NCBI RefSeq assembly: GCF_003939025.1 | Contig: NZ_RQIH01000013.1 | Span: forward strand, 171,438-235,437 | Direction of reading: 5' to 3' | Length of the DNA stretch: 64,000 nucleotides | DNA from: Rhizobium sophoriradicis | GTDB lineage: Bacteria; Pseudomonadota; Alphaproteobacteria; Rhizobiales; Rhizobiaceae | Shown: piece after piece, positions 1-8,198 of the stretch | Layout: each line of letters begins with the position of its first letter | Position numbering within the stretch: position 1 is the stretch's first letter | Notes under the pieces: model-generated | What the model saw: the letters and a program-made list of their open reading frames with translations, nothing else | Database searches by the model: none | What the model was told of the DNA's origin: nothing | Position numbers and translations under genes: made by a program

Positions 1-282
1 TCTTCCGAGCGCGGCCGCGCCGTGAAGCTGGCGCTCTCCGAGGGGCAGCTGATGCTGACCGTCAACAATCCCGATTCCGGCAGCGCAACGGAAGAAGTCG
101 CCGTCGGCTACGACACCGATGCGATGGAAATCGGCTTCAATGCCAAGTACCTGCTCGACATCACCGCGCAGCTTTCCGGCGAGGAAGCGATTTTCCTGCT
201 GGCCGATGCCGGCTCGCCGACGCTGATCCGTGACACGGCCGGCGACGATGCGCTTTATGTGCTGATGCCGATGCGAGTCTGA
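1..282 (+). CDS. dnaN: DNA polymerase III subunit beta (sliding clamp), C-terminal part
   Basis: This is the 3' end of the replication sliding clamp, which tethers DNA polymerase III to DNA. The frame is open from base 1, so the start lies outside the window. The 93 visible residues cover most of the third clamp domain. They include the segment around AKYLLDITAQL, which resembles the clamp stretch usually written as YLLDVL, and the canonical C-terminal end LMPMRV (E. coli ends in MPMRL). The GTG at 22 is an internal codon, not a start. The downstream DUF72 gene follows after 56 bp on the same strand. Confidence 0.93.
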   Translation, partial: SSERGRAVKLALSEGQLMLTVNNPDSGSATEEVAVGYDTDAMEIGFNAKYLLDITAQLSGEEAIFLLADAGSPTLIRDTAGDDALYVLMPMRV

Positions 283-338
283 CGGGAACGAAGGCGGCCG
301 CTTTCGGTTTTCCTCCTGCCCAGCAGGAGGATTCCAGC

Positions 339-1244
339 ATGAAAAAGACGGGAGCGGTGCGCATCGGCATATCCGGCTGGACTTATGCGCCTTGGCGCGG
401 GCAATTCTATCCGGAAGACCTGCCGCAGAAGCAGGAGCTTTCCTACGCCGCACGTCACTTCCGTTCGATCGAGATCAACGGCACCTTCTACGGATTGCAG
501 AAGCCCGATAGCTTCGGCCGCTGGCGGGACGAAACGCCTGATGATTTCGTCTTTGCGGTCAAAGGGCCGCGCTTCATCACCCATTTGCGGCGGCTGAAGG
601 AGATCGAGGCGCCGCTTGCCAATTTCTTCGCCTCTGGGCTGCTCAGGCTCGGCCCCAAGCTCGGGCCGATCCTCTGGCAATTCCCGCCGAACATGGCCTT
701 CGATCCCGATCGCTTCGACACCTTCCTGTCGCTGCTGCCGCACGATCACGACGGGGCAATAGCGCTTTCGAAGCGGCATGACGAGCGCCTCAAACAGGCC
801 TGGCTCAAAAGCGACGGGCACCAGCCGATCCGCCATGCGCTCGAAATCCGCAACGATAGCTTCCGCTGCGCCGCGTTCATCGACATGCTCCTGCGACACA
901 AGGTCGCGCTCGTTTGCGCCGACACGGTAAAATGGCCGCTGCTGATGGATATTACCGCCGACTTCATCTATTGCCGCCTGCATGGTTCCGAACAGCTCTA
1001 TGTCAGCGGCTATGAAGACGAAGCGCTTAATATATGGGCAGAGCGCATCCGCGCCTGGACAGGCGGCGGAGAGCCTGACAATGCGACGCGCGTTCTGGAT
1101 CCCCTGCCGGGGCGCGCCAGGGGCCGCGACGTCTATCTCTATTTCGACAATACCGACAAGAAACTGCGCGCACCGATCGACGCCGGTCACCTGGCCGAAA
1201 GACTTGCCGATCTCATGCCGCGTTCCCATCGAAACGCCGCATGA
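339..1244 (+). CDS. DUF72 domain-containing protein (YecE-like)
   Basis: A 301-residue protein of the DUF72/YecE family, a TIM-barrel-like fold of unknown biochemical role. The family start is clear: RIGISGWTYAPWRGQFYP near residues 8-25, then FRSIEINGTFYGL. The family motifs FVFAVKGPRFITH, an LWQFPPN segment, ALEIRNDSF, CADT and YCRLHG follow in order, and DVYLYFDNT is near the end. Length is normal for the family. A strong AGGAGG ribosome site precedes the ATG. It probably shares transcription with dnaN. No specific substrate can be proposed. Confidence 0.9.
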   Translation: MKKTGAVRIGISGWTYAPWRGQFYPEDLPQKQELSYAARHFRSIEINGTFYGLQKPDSFGRWRDETPDDFVFAVKGPRFITHLRRLKEIEAPLANFFASGLLRLGPKLGPILWQFPPNMAFDPDRFDTFLSLLPHDHDGAIALSKRHDERLKQAWLKSDGHQPIRHALEIRNDSFRCAAFIDMLLRHKVALVCADTVKWPLLMDITADFIYCRLHGSEQLYVSGYEDEALNIWAERIRAWTGGGEPDNATRVLDPLPGRARGRDVYLYFDNTDKKLRAPIDAGHLAERLADLMPRSHRNAA

Positions 1245-1339
1245 GCTGTTGATGCAAATGTCCTTGTTGCGAAAATCCTTGTCGCGAGAGCGACAAGCAG
1301 CATAATAACACAGTCGATCAACGTGCGGATGGGTGGAGA

Positions 1340-1939
1340 ATGCGCTTACGGGTCAAGGTGAAGGAACATTTCGGCAAGAGATTCGATGAGGAAATCCGCT
1401 TCTTCCGCGGCATGATGCAGGGGCCGAAGACGGTAGGCTCGATCGTGCCGACCTCCTCGATCACCGCCAGGCGCATGGCCAGCGTCATCGATATGCATTC
1501 GGGGCTGCCGGTCCTCGAACTCGGCCCCGGCACGGGCGCCATCACCAAAGCGATCCTCGGCCGCGGCGTGAAGCCGGACAATCTGGTGGCGATCGAATAT
1601 TCGACGGACTTCCACCAGCACCTGCTGCGAACCTATCCGGGCGTGCACTTCATCAACGGCGACGCCTTCGATCTCAAGACCACGCTTGGCGCGTTCGGCG
1701 ACCAGACATTCGATTGCGTCATCTCCTGCATTCCGCTGCTGAACTTCCCGATGGCGATGCGCATCGCGCTGTTGGAAAGCCTGCTCGACCGCGTGCCTAC
1801 CGGCCGGCCGGTGGTGCAAATCTCCTACGGCGCGATCTCGCCGATCGCCGCCAATGCCGATCGCTACCACATCCAGCATTTCGACTTCGTCATGCGCAAC
1901 ATTCCGCCGGCGCAGCTCTGGATCTATAAGCGCGGCTGA
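1340..1939 (+). CDS. pmtA: Phospholipid N-methyltransferase (phosphatidylethanolamine to phosphatidylcholine)
   Basis: A 199-residue SAM-dependent methyltransferase of the Sinorhizobium PmtA type, which makes phosphatidylcholine by successive methylation of phosphatidylethanolamine at the inner membrane. SAM motif I is VLELGPGTGAITKAIL (about residues 59-74). The acidic residue of motif II is in LVAIEYS and the motif IV region is DCVISCIPLLNFP. The basic N-terminus (RLRVKVKEHFGKRFDEE) and FFRGMMQGPKTVGSIVPTS are typical of rhizobial PmtA. A GGAG site precedes the ATG. The next gene starts 1 bp after this stop, so translation is probably coupled. Phosphatidylcholine matters for rhizobial symbiosis in general; that is background knowledge, not visible here. 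Confidence 0.92.
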   Translation: MRLRVKVKEHFGKRFDEEIRFFRGMMQGPKTVGSIVPTSSITARRMASVIDMHSGLPVLELGPGTGAITKAILGRGVKPDNLVAIEYSTDFHQHLLRTYPGVHFINGDAFDLKTTLGAFGDQTFDCVISCIPLLNFPMAMRIALLESLLDRVPTGRPVVQISYGAISPIAANADRYHIQHFDFVMRNIPPAQLWIYKRG

Positions 1940-1940
1940 G

Positions 1941-2522
1941 ATGTTCGGGATCTATATCACCCATCCGCAAGTCAGGATCGATGCCAACGTGCCGGTGCCG
2001 AAATGGGGGCTTTCCGATGTCGGCGCGGCGCGTGCCCGCAAAGCGGCCGAGAGCGACTGGTCGAGGCTATTGCGACGCATCGTCTCCAGCGACGAGACAA
2101 AGGCGATCGAGACGGCCGAGATATTGGCTGCAGCCTCCGGCGTGACGATCGAGATCGTCCATGGCATGCACGAGAACGACCGCTCGGCCACCGGCTTTCT
2201 GCCGCCGCCGCAATTCGAAGAGGCGGCCAACTGGTTTTTTGCGCATCCGGAAGAAAGCTTCAAAGGCTGGGAGCGTGCCGTCGATGCGCAGGCCCGAATC
2301 GTCGAAGCGGTGAATACGGTTCTCGCCACGCATGATGCGACTGCGCCCATTGCCTTCGTCGGCCATGGCGGCGTCGGCACTCTGCTCAAATGCCATCTGG
2401 CCGGCAGGCCGATCGGCCGCGATCGCGATCAGCCGCCTGGCGGCGGCAATCTCTACGCCTTCGGCCTTGCGGATCGCCATTTATCATGCGACTGGACACC
2501 CATCGAAGACTGGCGGGGGTGA
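1941..2522 (+). CDS. Histidine phosphatase superfamily protein with altered RHG motif
   Basis: A 193-residue protein with the histidine phosphatase (phosphoglycerate mutase-like) layout. The N-terminal strand IYITHPQVRID holds the place of the usual RHG motif. SSDETKAIETAEIL matches the SS..R...TAE segment, and FVGHGGVGTLL carries the second conserved His. The first motif is T-H-P instead of R-H-G and the second motif has Lys where Arg is usual. Both His residues remain but the phosphate-binding arginines look changed, so activity is uncertain. The ATG at 1941 starts directly after the pmtA stop, and pyrF begins 6 bp after this gene, which suggests a pmtA-phosphatase-pyrF operon. Confidence 0.82.
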   Translation: MFGIYITHPQVRIDANVPVPKWGLSDVGAARARKAAESDWSRLLRRIVSSDETKAIETAEILAAASGVTIEIVHGMHENDRSATGFLPPPQFEEAANWFFAHPEESFKGWERAVDAQARIVEAVNTVLATHDATAPIAFVGHGGVGTLLKCHLAGRPIGRDRDQPPGGGNLYAFGLADRHLSCDWTPIEDWRG

Positions 2523-2528
2523 GTTGAA

Positions 2529-3236
2529 ATGGACGCACGCGAGCGGCTGATCGTCGGCCTGGATGTTCCAACGATCGGCGAGGCGGAAAGATTGGTTTCC
2601 ACGCTCGGCGACGACATTCTCTTCTACAAGATCGGCTATCAGCTCGTCTTTGCCGGCGGTCTGGAATTCGCCCGCGATCTTGCCGCAAGCGGCAAGAAGA
2701 TCTTTCTCGACATGAAGCTGCTCGACATCGACAACACTGTTGCTTCAGGTGTCGAGAACATCGCCAGGATGGGCATGTCGATGCTGACGCTGCACGCCTA
2801 TCCGAAAGCAATGAAGGCGGCGGTCGAGGCCGCGGCCGGCTCCGGCCTCTGTCTGCTTGGGGTCACCGTGCTCACCTCGATGGATGCCGATGATCTTATC
2901 GACGCCGGCTACAGCCAGGATCCACACAGCCTGGTGCTGCGCCGCGCCGCTCAGGCGCGCGCGGCCGGCATGGGTGGTATCGTCTGTTCGGCAGCGGAAG
3001 CGGCCGAAGTGCGCGAGGTCCTTGGACCCGACATGGCGATCGTCACACCCGGCATTCGCCCGACCGGCAGCGACCATGGCGACCAGAAGCGGGTGATGAC
3101 GCCGTTCGACGCATTGAAGGCGGGGGCAACCCACCTCGTCGTCGCCCGTCCGATCGTCAAAGCGCCCGATCCCCGGCATGCCGCCCGCGCCGTCCTCAAT
3201 GAGATGGTCGGCGCGCTCTGGCCGGCAAACCGCTGA
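2529..3236 (+). CDS. pyrF: Orotidine 5'-phosphate decarboxylase
   Basis: A 235-residue TIM-barrel enzyme that decarboxylates OMP to UMP in the last step of de novo pyrimidine synthesis. The substrate Asp is in IVGLDVP (about residue 11) and the catalytic Lys-Asp array is FLDMKLLDIDNTV (the family DxKxxDI.NT). LTLHAYP, the phosphate-binding region IVTPGIRP near residue 174, and LVVARPIVKAPDP at the C-terminus are also present. Length is normal for the short bacterial type. It follows the phosphatase-like gene by 6 bp. Confidence 0.95.
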   Translation: MDARERLIVGLDVPTIGEAERLVSTLGDDILFYKIGYQLVFAGGLEFARDLAASGKKIFLDMKLLDIDNTVASGVENIARMGMSMLTLHAYPKAMKAAVEAAAGSGLCLLGVTVLTSMDADDLIDAGYSQDPHSLVLRRAAQARAAGMGGIVCSAAEAAEVREVLGPDMAIVTPGIRPTGSDHGDQKRVMTPFDALKAGATHLVVARPIVKAPDPRHAARAVLNEMVGALWPANR

Positions 3237-3258
3237 CGAGAACCAAAGGGAGAAGATC

Positions 3259-3546
3259 ATGGCCAAGGGATATTGGATTGCCCGCGTCGACGTTCGCGAT
3301 GCCGAGCGCTACAAGGATTATGTGGCGGCGGCCAAGCCCGCCTTCGAAAGATACGGCGCGAATTTCCTGGCACGCGGCGGCGCGATCACCGAGCTCGAAG
3401 GAAGGTCCCGCGCCCGCAACGTCGTGATCGAATTCCCCTCGGTGCAGCATGCGGTCGATTGCTACAATTCGCCGGAATACCAGATCGCCGCCAAGATCCG
3501 CCAGGAAGCGGCGGATGCGGAAATGGTCGTCGTCGAAGGCGTCTGA
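3259..3546 (+). CDS. DUF1330 domain-containing protein
   Basis: A 95-residue single-domain DUF1330 protein with a dimeric alpha/beta ferredoxin-like fold. Family features are the start GYWIARVDVRDAERYKDYV, the AFERYGANFLARGG loop, and VIEFPSVQHAVDCYNSPEYQ (the conserved FPS...W/CY.S..Y segment). The ATG at 3259 has an AGGGAG site. It lies 22 bp after pyrF and is probably transcribed with it. The biochemical role is unknown. Confidence 0.88.
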   Translation: MAKGYWIARVDVRDAERYKDYVAAAKPAFERYGANFLARGGAITELEGRSRARNVVIEFPSVQHAVDCYNSPEYQIAAKIRQEAADAEMVVVEGV

Positions 3547-3657
3547 AGCACCCTCGCATCCGCAAAACTCGGCACGCGATGGGCCTTCCCGTCGCGCTGG
3601 GATTGGGCTAAGACGGAGCCGATACAGCATCCCGCACAGCCTTTCGAGGAGCCTGCC

Positions 3658-4638
3658 ATGACCCTTGCCAACCTGCCGCCGCTCGTCACCGTGTTCGGAG
3701 GGTCCGGCTTCGTGGGCAGGCACGTGGTCCGGGCGCTTGCCAAGCGCGGCTATCGCATCCGCGTTGCGGTACGACGCCCCGATCTCGCCGGCTTCCTGCA
3801 GCCGCTCGGCAATGTCGGCCAGATTTCCTTCGTGCAGGCGAACCTGCGTTACCGCAATTCGATCGACCGCGCCGTCGAGGGTGCAAGCCACGTCGTCAAC
3901 TGCGTCGGCATTCTGCACGAGACCGGCCGCAACACTTTCGACGCCGTGCAGGAATTCGGCGCCCGCGCGGTCGCCGAGGCGGCACGCAATGCCGGCGCCA
4001 GCCTCGCCCATATTTCGGCGATCGGCGCCAACGCCAATTCCGATTCGGACTATGGCCGCACCAAGGGCCGCGCCGAAACGGCCATCCTCTCCATCAAGCC
4101 CGATGCGGTGATCTTCCGCCCCTCGATCGTCTTCGGGCCGGAAGACAGCTTCTTCAACAAATTTGCCGACATGGCGCGCATGTCGCCGGTCCTGCCGCTC
4201 ATCGGCGACGGCAAGACGAAGTTCCAGCCTGTTTATGTCGAGGACGTCGCCGAGGCGGTCGCCCGCGCCGTCGACGGCAAGGTATCCTCCGGCAAGGTCT
4301 ATGAACTTGGCGGGCCCGAGGTGCTGAGCTTTCGCGAATGTCTCGAGACGATGCTGAAGGTGACGAGCCGCAAGAACCCGTTCATCTCCCTGCCCTTCGG
4401 CATCGCGTCGATGATCGGCAGCATCGCCTCGCTGATCCCGTTCGTGACGCCGCCGATCACCCCGGACCAGGTGCGCCTGCTCAAGCGCGACAATGTCGTC
4501 TCCGCCGAAGCCGAAGCGGAAGGCCGCACGCTGAAGGGCCTCGGCATTGCGCCGACCATGGTGGCCTCGGTGCTCGAATCCTACCTGGTGCAGTATCGTC
4601 CGCACGGCCAGTACACCGGCTCCGGCAAGGCTGCCTGA
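3658..4638 (+). CDS. Complex I NDUFA9-family atypical SDR
   Basis: A 326-residue atypical short-chain dehydrogenase of the NDUFA9 type, a family that accompanies NADH:quinone oxidoreductase in alphaproteobacteria and mitochondria. The NAD(P)-binding glycine motif VFGGSGFVGRHVV is at residues 12-24. It is followed by IRVAVRRPD, VVNCVGIL, ISAIGANANSDSDYGRTKGRAE (YxxxK), IFRPSIVFGPEDSFFNKF and PVYVEDVAEAV. A hydrophobic stretch near residues 245-265 could touch the membrane. A GGAG site precedes the start and a strong hairpin follows the stop. Confidence 0.9.
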   Translation: MTLANLPPLVTVFGGSGFVGRHVVRALAKRGYRIRVAVRRPDLAGFLQPLGNVGQISFVQANLRYRNSIDRAVEGASHVVNCVGILHETGRNTFDAVQEFGARAVAEAARNAGASLAHISAIGANANSDSDYGRTKGRAETAILSIKPDAVIFRPSIVFGPEDSFFNKFADMARMSPVLPLIGDGKTKFQPVYVEDVAEAVARAVDGKVSSGKVYELGGPEVLSFRECLETMLKVTSRKNPFISLPFGIASMIGSIASLIPFVTPPITPDQVRLLKRDNVVSAEAEAEGRTLKGLGIAPTMVASVLESYLVQYRPHGQYTGSGKAA

Positions 4639-4920
4639 ACAACTTGCTGCCTTCGACACAACGCCGTTCGCGCCCAGCGCGGACGGCGTTTTTGCGTGTT
4701 CGCCTGAAGCAAAGGCGGCGCAAGTCTCAAATGTTGTCGTGCCGGTCATATCAAGTGCAGTTGCATAAAAGACGCAGCGGAAATTTTGTGGAATTAACGC
4801 CAAATTTAGCAGGAACGTTTATTGCTATTTGCCATTCCACTGACTACCAAACCCCGCGCGTCTCCAACGGACTCGACGCCTGCGAAAGCGTGCGGCAATC
4901 ACTGTGAAAGGCATTTCTCG
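4639..4920. other. Intergenic region, 282 bp
   Basis: After the terminator the sequence becomes noticeably AT-richer (about 4780-4850), which fits a promoter for the small exported protein downstream. I see no RNA gene or repeat in it. Confidence 0.4.
4660..4694 (+). terminator. Rho-independent terminator after the NDUFA9-like gene
   Basis: A 14-bp stem (AACGCCGTTCGCGC pairing with GCGCGGACGGCGTT, one G-T pair) closes on a CCA loop and ends in a T run. It sits 22 bp after the upstream stop codon. Confidence 0.85.
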
Positions 4921-5073
4921 ATGGGCAAGTCAATCGCGCTCCTGTTTGCGTGTGCGGCGCTGGTTATCCTTGCAGGCTCCTTCGTAGCGTCCGGTTCGGT
5001 CGCAGCGGTAAAGGGCGGCTGCTCGCCGGCCTACGGCGTCGATCCTTGCTCGACGGCTTCGATCAGCCATTGA
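4921..5073 (+). CDS. Small exported protein, unknown function
   Basis: A predicted 50-residue protein that begins MGKSIALLF and has one long hydrophobic segment (about residues 4-29), a probable signal peptide or membrane anchor. A possible cleavage site is in VASGSVAA. The short mature part has two cysteines, in GGCSPAYGVDPCS, that could form a disulphide. An AAAGG sequence lies about 10 bp before the ATG. Support is the signal-like profile, the AT-rich promoter region upstream and the hairpin downstream. No family is recognised. Confidence 0.5.
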   Translation: MGKSIALLFACAALVILAGSFVASGSVAAVKGGCSPAYGVDPCSTASISH

Positions 5074-5078
5074 CGAAA

Positions 5079-5101
5079 AGGCCGGGTCTCGACGCCGGCC
5101 T
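5079..5101 (+). terminator. Hairpin after small exported-protein gene
   Basis: AGGCCGG and CCGGCCT form a perfect 7-bp stem with a 9-nt loop, starting 6 bp after the stop codon. There is no T run, so intrinsic termination would be weak. Confidence 0.4.
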
Positions 5102-5307
5102 CATAGAGACAGATAGCGGCCGGAGCGTCTGAATCAGGACGTTCCCAAATGAACGCTTCGTCTTGGCGGCTTCAAAGCAGCGGATACTTACTCTCTCAAA
5201 CATTACTGGACCGTTTGCGCCTGTCGCTTGCAAGTCACTTCGCGACATCTGACGGGCAATTGCATCCGCGCCTGGGAGATGCGCGAATGCAATGCGGTGG
5301 AGACGGT

Positions 5308-6105
5308 TCAGGCGATCAGGCCTGTTGTGGCCATGCCGAGCAGCAAAACGCCGAGAATGATGCGGTAGACGGCAAACAGCGTGAAGCGGTTGCTCCTGAT
5401 ATAGGCGAGCAGCCATTTGACCGCGATGAAGGCGACGATGGTGGAGACGACGAAGGCGATGGCGAGCGCCGTCCAGTCTTCGCCGGCCGCGCCGCCGTCC
5501 TTGAAGGTCTTCAGCAGTTCATAGCCGCTTGCGGCATACATTGTGGGGATGCCTACGAGGAAGGCGAATTCCGTCGCCGCGGCGCGGTTGCCGGTGCCGG
5601 CGAGCATGGCGACGAAGATCGTGGCGCCGGAGCGCGAGGTTCCCGGAAAGACGCCGGCAACGATCTGGGCAATGCCGACCAGGATGGCGACGAGCCAGGT
5701 GATCTCCTTATGAGGCGCCTTACGCGCGGCCGCCCATTCGGCAAAAATCATCCAGATGCCGCCGATGATCAGCGCCCAGGCAATCGGCGTCGCAGTCTCC
5801 GGCAGTTCAAAGCCGAGTCTCTTAACGACGAACCCAAGGATTGCGGTGATGAGAAAGGCGACAATCAGCTTGGCGGCATAGTCACGGTTCGCCGGCTCGC
5901 GCCAGCCGAGCACCAGATCTAGCAGGCGACGCCAGTAGATGATGGTCACCGCCAGGATGGCGCCGGCTTGAATGACAATGTTGAACATGTCCGACCGATG
6001 GCCGAGCCATTGCTCCGCAATGATGAGATGGCCGGTGCTCGAGATCGGCAGAAACTCGGTGATCCCCTCGATGACACCGAGAAGGACGGCATTGATATAG
6101 TCCAT
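5308..6105 (-). CDS. uppP: Undecaprenyl-diphosphatase (BacA/UppP)
   Basis: A 265-residue polytopic inner-membrane enzyme that dephosphorylates undecaprenyl pyrophosphate. This recycles the lipid carrier for peptidoglycan and O-antigen synthesis and gives bacitracin resistance. The two catalytic motifs are GVIEGITEFLPISSTGHLII (about residues 10-29) and PGTSRSGATIF, with about eight hydrophobic segments. Length matches the family. It stands alone, divergent from the fzlA operon across a 236-bp gap. It is not related to the rhizobial peptide transporter also called BacA. Confidence 0.94.
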   Translation of the reverse strand: MDYINAVLLGVIEGITEFLPISSTGHLIIAEQWLGHRSDMFNIVIQAGAILAVTIIYWRRLLDLVLGWREPANRDYAAKLIVAFLITAILGFVVKRLGFELPETATPIAWALIIGGIWMIFAEWAAARKAPHKEITWLVAILVGIAQIVAGVFPGTSRSGATIFVAMLAGTGNRAAATEFAFLVGIPTMYAASGYELLKTFKDGGAAGEDWTALAIAFVVSTIVAFIAVKWLLAYIRSNRFTLFAVYRIILGVLLLGMATTGLIA

Positions 6106-6341
6106 AAATTGTCTCCGGTTTAAATGTCAGTCGGACTTGAACAGCGCTAGAGCCGATCAGGCGCTGCATCTATCCTCAATCGCAAGACGGTTGTTTTGTC
6201 CCTTGTCAGATGGCGTGAAAGCCGATTCGCTTGTATTGGCCGGGCCAAGCTCCTATAGCTTCAACCAATGAGTCACGACTAAGGCGCTATAAACGAGCTG
6301 CCACACAGTCCTGTAACAGCAATCATAAAGCCCGAGTATCG

Positions 6342-7034
6342 ATGCCCACGCTTTATCATCATCCCATGTCCTCCGCATCTCGCTTCGTCCGGCTGATCCT
6401 GGCCGAATACGGCTATCAGGCGGATCTGATCGAGGAGCAGACATGGGAGAAGCGCCGGGATTTCCTGGCGCTCAATCCAGCCGGCACGCTGCCGGTCTAT
6501 GTCGACGACAGCATGCGCGCGCTTTGTGGCGCGACCGTCATTTCCGAATATCTCGACGAGACGCACGGAGTATTGAAGCGCGACCGGAGGCTGCTCGCCG
6601 AGGACCCTTTCCAGCGGGCGGAAATTCGCCGGCTGAGCGAATGGTTCATGCAGAAGATGGAAAACGACGTGACGAAACCGCTCGCCCGCGAGCGTGTCTA
6701 CAAGTTGCAGATGACCACCGATCAGGGCGGCGGAGCGCCGGATTCCAAGGTTTTGCGCACGGCACGCGCGAATATCCGCCAGCATATGCGTTATCTTACC
6801 TGGCTTGCCGGCTCGCGTCAGTGGCTGGCTGGCGAGCGGATGAGCTATGCCGATCTTGCCGCTGCCGCCTCGATCTCGATCCTCGATTATCTCGGCGAAA
6901 TCGAGTGGGCCGAGGCCCCTGTCGTCAAGGAATGGTATCAGCGGCTGAAGTCGCGCCCCTCCTTCCGGCCGATGCTGACGGAGCGCGTGCGCGGCCTGAC
7001 CCCGGTTTCGCATTATGCCGATCTGGATTTCTGA
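6342..7034 (+). CDS. fzlA: GST-fold protein, probable FtsZ-binding cell division protein FzlA
   Basis: A 230-residue glutathione S-transferase-like protein. The thioredoxin-like N-terminal domain starts LYHHPMSSASRFVRL and includes NPAGTLPVYVDD; the helical C-terminal domain ends YADLDF. Alphaproteobacterial FzlA has a GST fold and binds FtsZ to shape constriction. The W in EEQTWEKRRD (residue 35) and the RER cluster near 116-118 fall close to residues reported as important for FtsZ binding in Caulobacter FzlA (around W38 and E119/R123). A plain GST remains possible. The start at 6342 gives a clean domain start. queG follows after 12 bp. Confidence 0.72.
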   Translation: MPTLYHHPMSSASRFVRLILAEYGYQADLIEEQTWEKRRDFLALNPAGTLPVYVDDSMRALCGATVISEYLDETHGVLKRDRRLLAEDPFQRAEIRRLSEWFMQKMENDVTKPLARERVYKLQMTTDQGGGAPDSKVLRTARANIRQHMRYLTWLAGSRQWLAGERMSYADLAAAASISILDYLGEIEWAEAPVVKEWYQRLKSRPSFRPMLTERVRGLTPVSHYADLDF

Positions 7035-7046
7035 CGAGGGCGCTTC

Positions 7047-8198
7047 ATGCCCGACAATGATGATAAAGAGCGCCGCCGCCGCGACAATTTGACCGAGTTC
7101 GTCCGGGCGGAATCCGCCGCCAAGGGATTCGATCTGTGCCGCATCACCCGCCCGGATGCGATCCCGGAAGCGAAAGAGCGCCTCGGCCAGTTCATCGATG
7201 CCGGGCGCCACGGGACGATGGAGTGGATGGCGGAGACGCGCGAGCGGCGCGGCGATCCGCTGACGCTCTGGAGCGAGGTCCGGTCCGTCGTCGTCTTCGG
7301 CCTCAACTATGCCCCGGAGGAGGATCCGCGCGGCATCCTCGACAAGCCGGACAAGGCAGCGATATCAGTCTATGCCCGCAACCGCGATTATCACGACATC
7401 ATCAAGGGCCGGCTGAAGGAGATCGCCACGCGTTTTGCGGCACGCGCCGGCGCCGACGTTAAAGTGTTCGTCGATACCGCGCCTGTCATGGAAAAACCGC
7501 TGGCGGCGGCCGCCGGCCTCGGCTGGCAGGGCAAACACACCAATCTCGTCAGCCGTACGCATGGGTCCTGGCTGTTTCTCGGCAGCATGTTCACCACCGC
7601 CGACCTTGCCGTCGATGCGCCGGAAACGGACCATTGCGGATCGTGCCGCGCCTGCCTCGACATCTGTCCGACGGCTGCCTTCCCGGCGCCCTATCAGATC
7701 GATGCGCGCCGCTGCATCTCCTATCTGACCATCGAGCACAAGGGGCCGATCGATCCCGATCTCAGGCCGCTGATCGGCAATCGCATCTATGGCTGCGACG
7801 ACTGTCTTGCCGTCTGTCCCTGGAACAAGTTCGCGATCTCCGCCTTCGAAATGAAGCTGAAGGCGCGGGAAGATCTGAAGGAGCCGTCTCTTGCTTTTCT
7901 GCTGACGCTCGACGACGCCGCCTTCCGCGCCTTCTTCAGCGGTTCGCCGGTGAAGCGGATCGGCCGCGACCGCTTCATCCGCAATGTGCTGATCGCCGCC
8001 GGCAATTCCGGCGAGACGGCACTCATTGCACAATGTCGCGAGCTCGCCGGCGATGCCGCCCCGGCGGTGCGCGGCATGGCGGTGTGGGCGCTTTCGCGGC
8101 TGATGGAGGCTGGCGAATTCTCCATCTTTGCCGCACAAAGGACCGATGAGAGCGACGACGATGTGCTGAACGAATGGCGGTTGGCGGGAGTGGACTGA
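7047..8198 (+). CDS. queG: Epoxyqueuosine reductase
   Basis: A 383-residue cytoplasmic enzyme that reduces epoxyqueuosine to queuosine in tRNA, using a cobalamin cofactor and two 4Fe-4S clusters. Ferredoxin-like motifs are CGSCRACLDICPTAAF (about residues 197-212) and CDDCLAVCPWNKF (about 250-262). The cobalamin/active-site region is VDTAPVMEKPLAAAAGLGWQGKHTN. A HEAT-like C-terminal end (MAVWALSRL) is present. The stop overlaps the next start as TGATG, so translation is likely coupled. Confidence 0.95.
   Translation: MPDNDDKERRRRDNLTEFVRAESAAKGFDLCRITRPDAIPEAKERLGQFIDAGRHGTMEWMAETRERRGDPLTLWSEVRSVVVFGLNYAPEEDPRGILDKPDKAAISVYARNRDYHDIIKGRLKEIATRFAARAGADVKVFVDTAPVMEKPLAAAAGLGWQGKHTNLVSRTHGSWLFLGSMFTTADLAVDAPETDHCGSCRACLDICPTAAFPAPYQIDARRCISYLTIEHKGPIDPDLRPLIGNRIYGCDDCLAVCPWNKFAISAFEMKLKAREDLKEPSLAFLLTLDDAAFRAFFSGSPVKRIGRDRFIRNVLIAAGNSGETALIAQCRELAGDAAPAVRGMAVWALSRLMEAGEFSIFAAQRTDESDDDVLNEWRLAGVD

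Noticed and set aside
3196..4803. Long open minus-strand frame of over 500 codons
   Set aside because: It is antisense to DUF1330 and NDUFA9-like genes that have clear family motifs; long shadow frames are common in high-GC DNA. The translation shows no domain.
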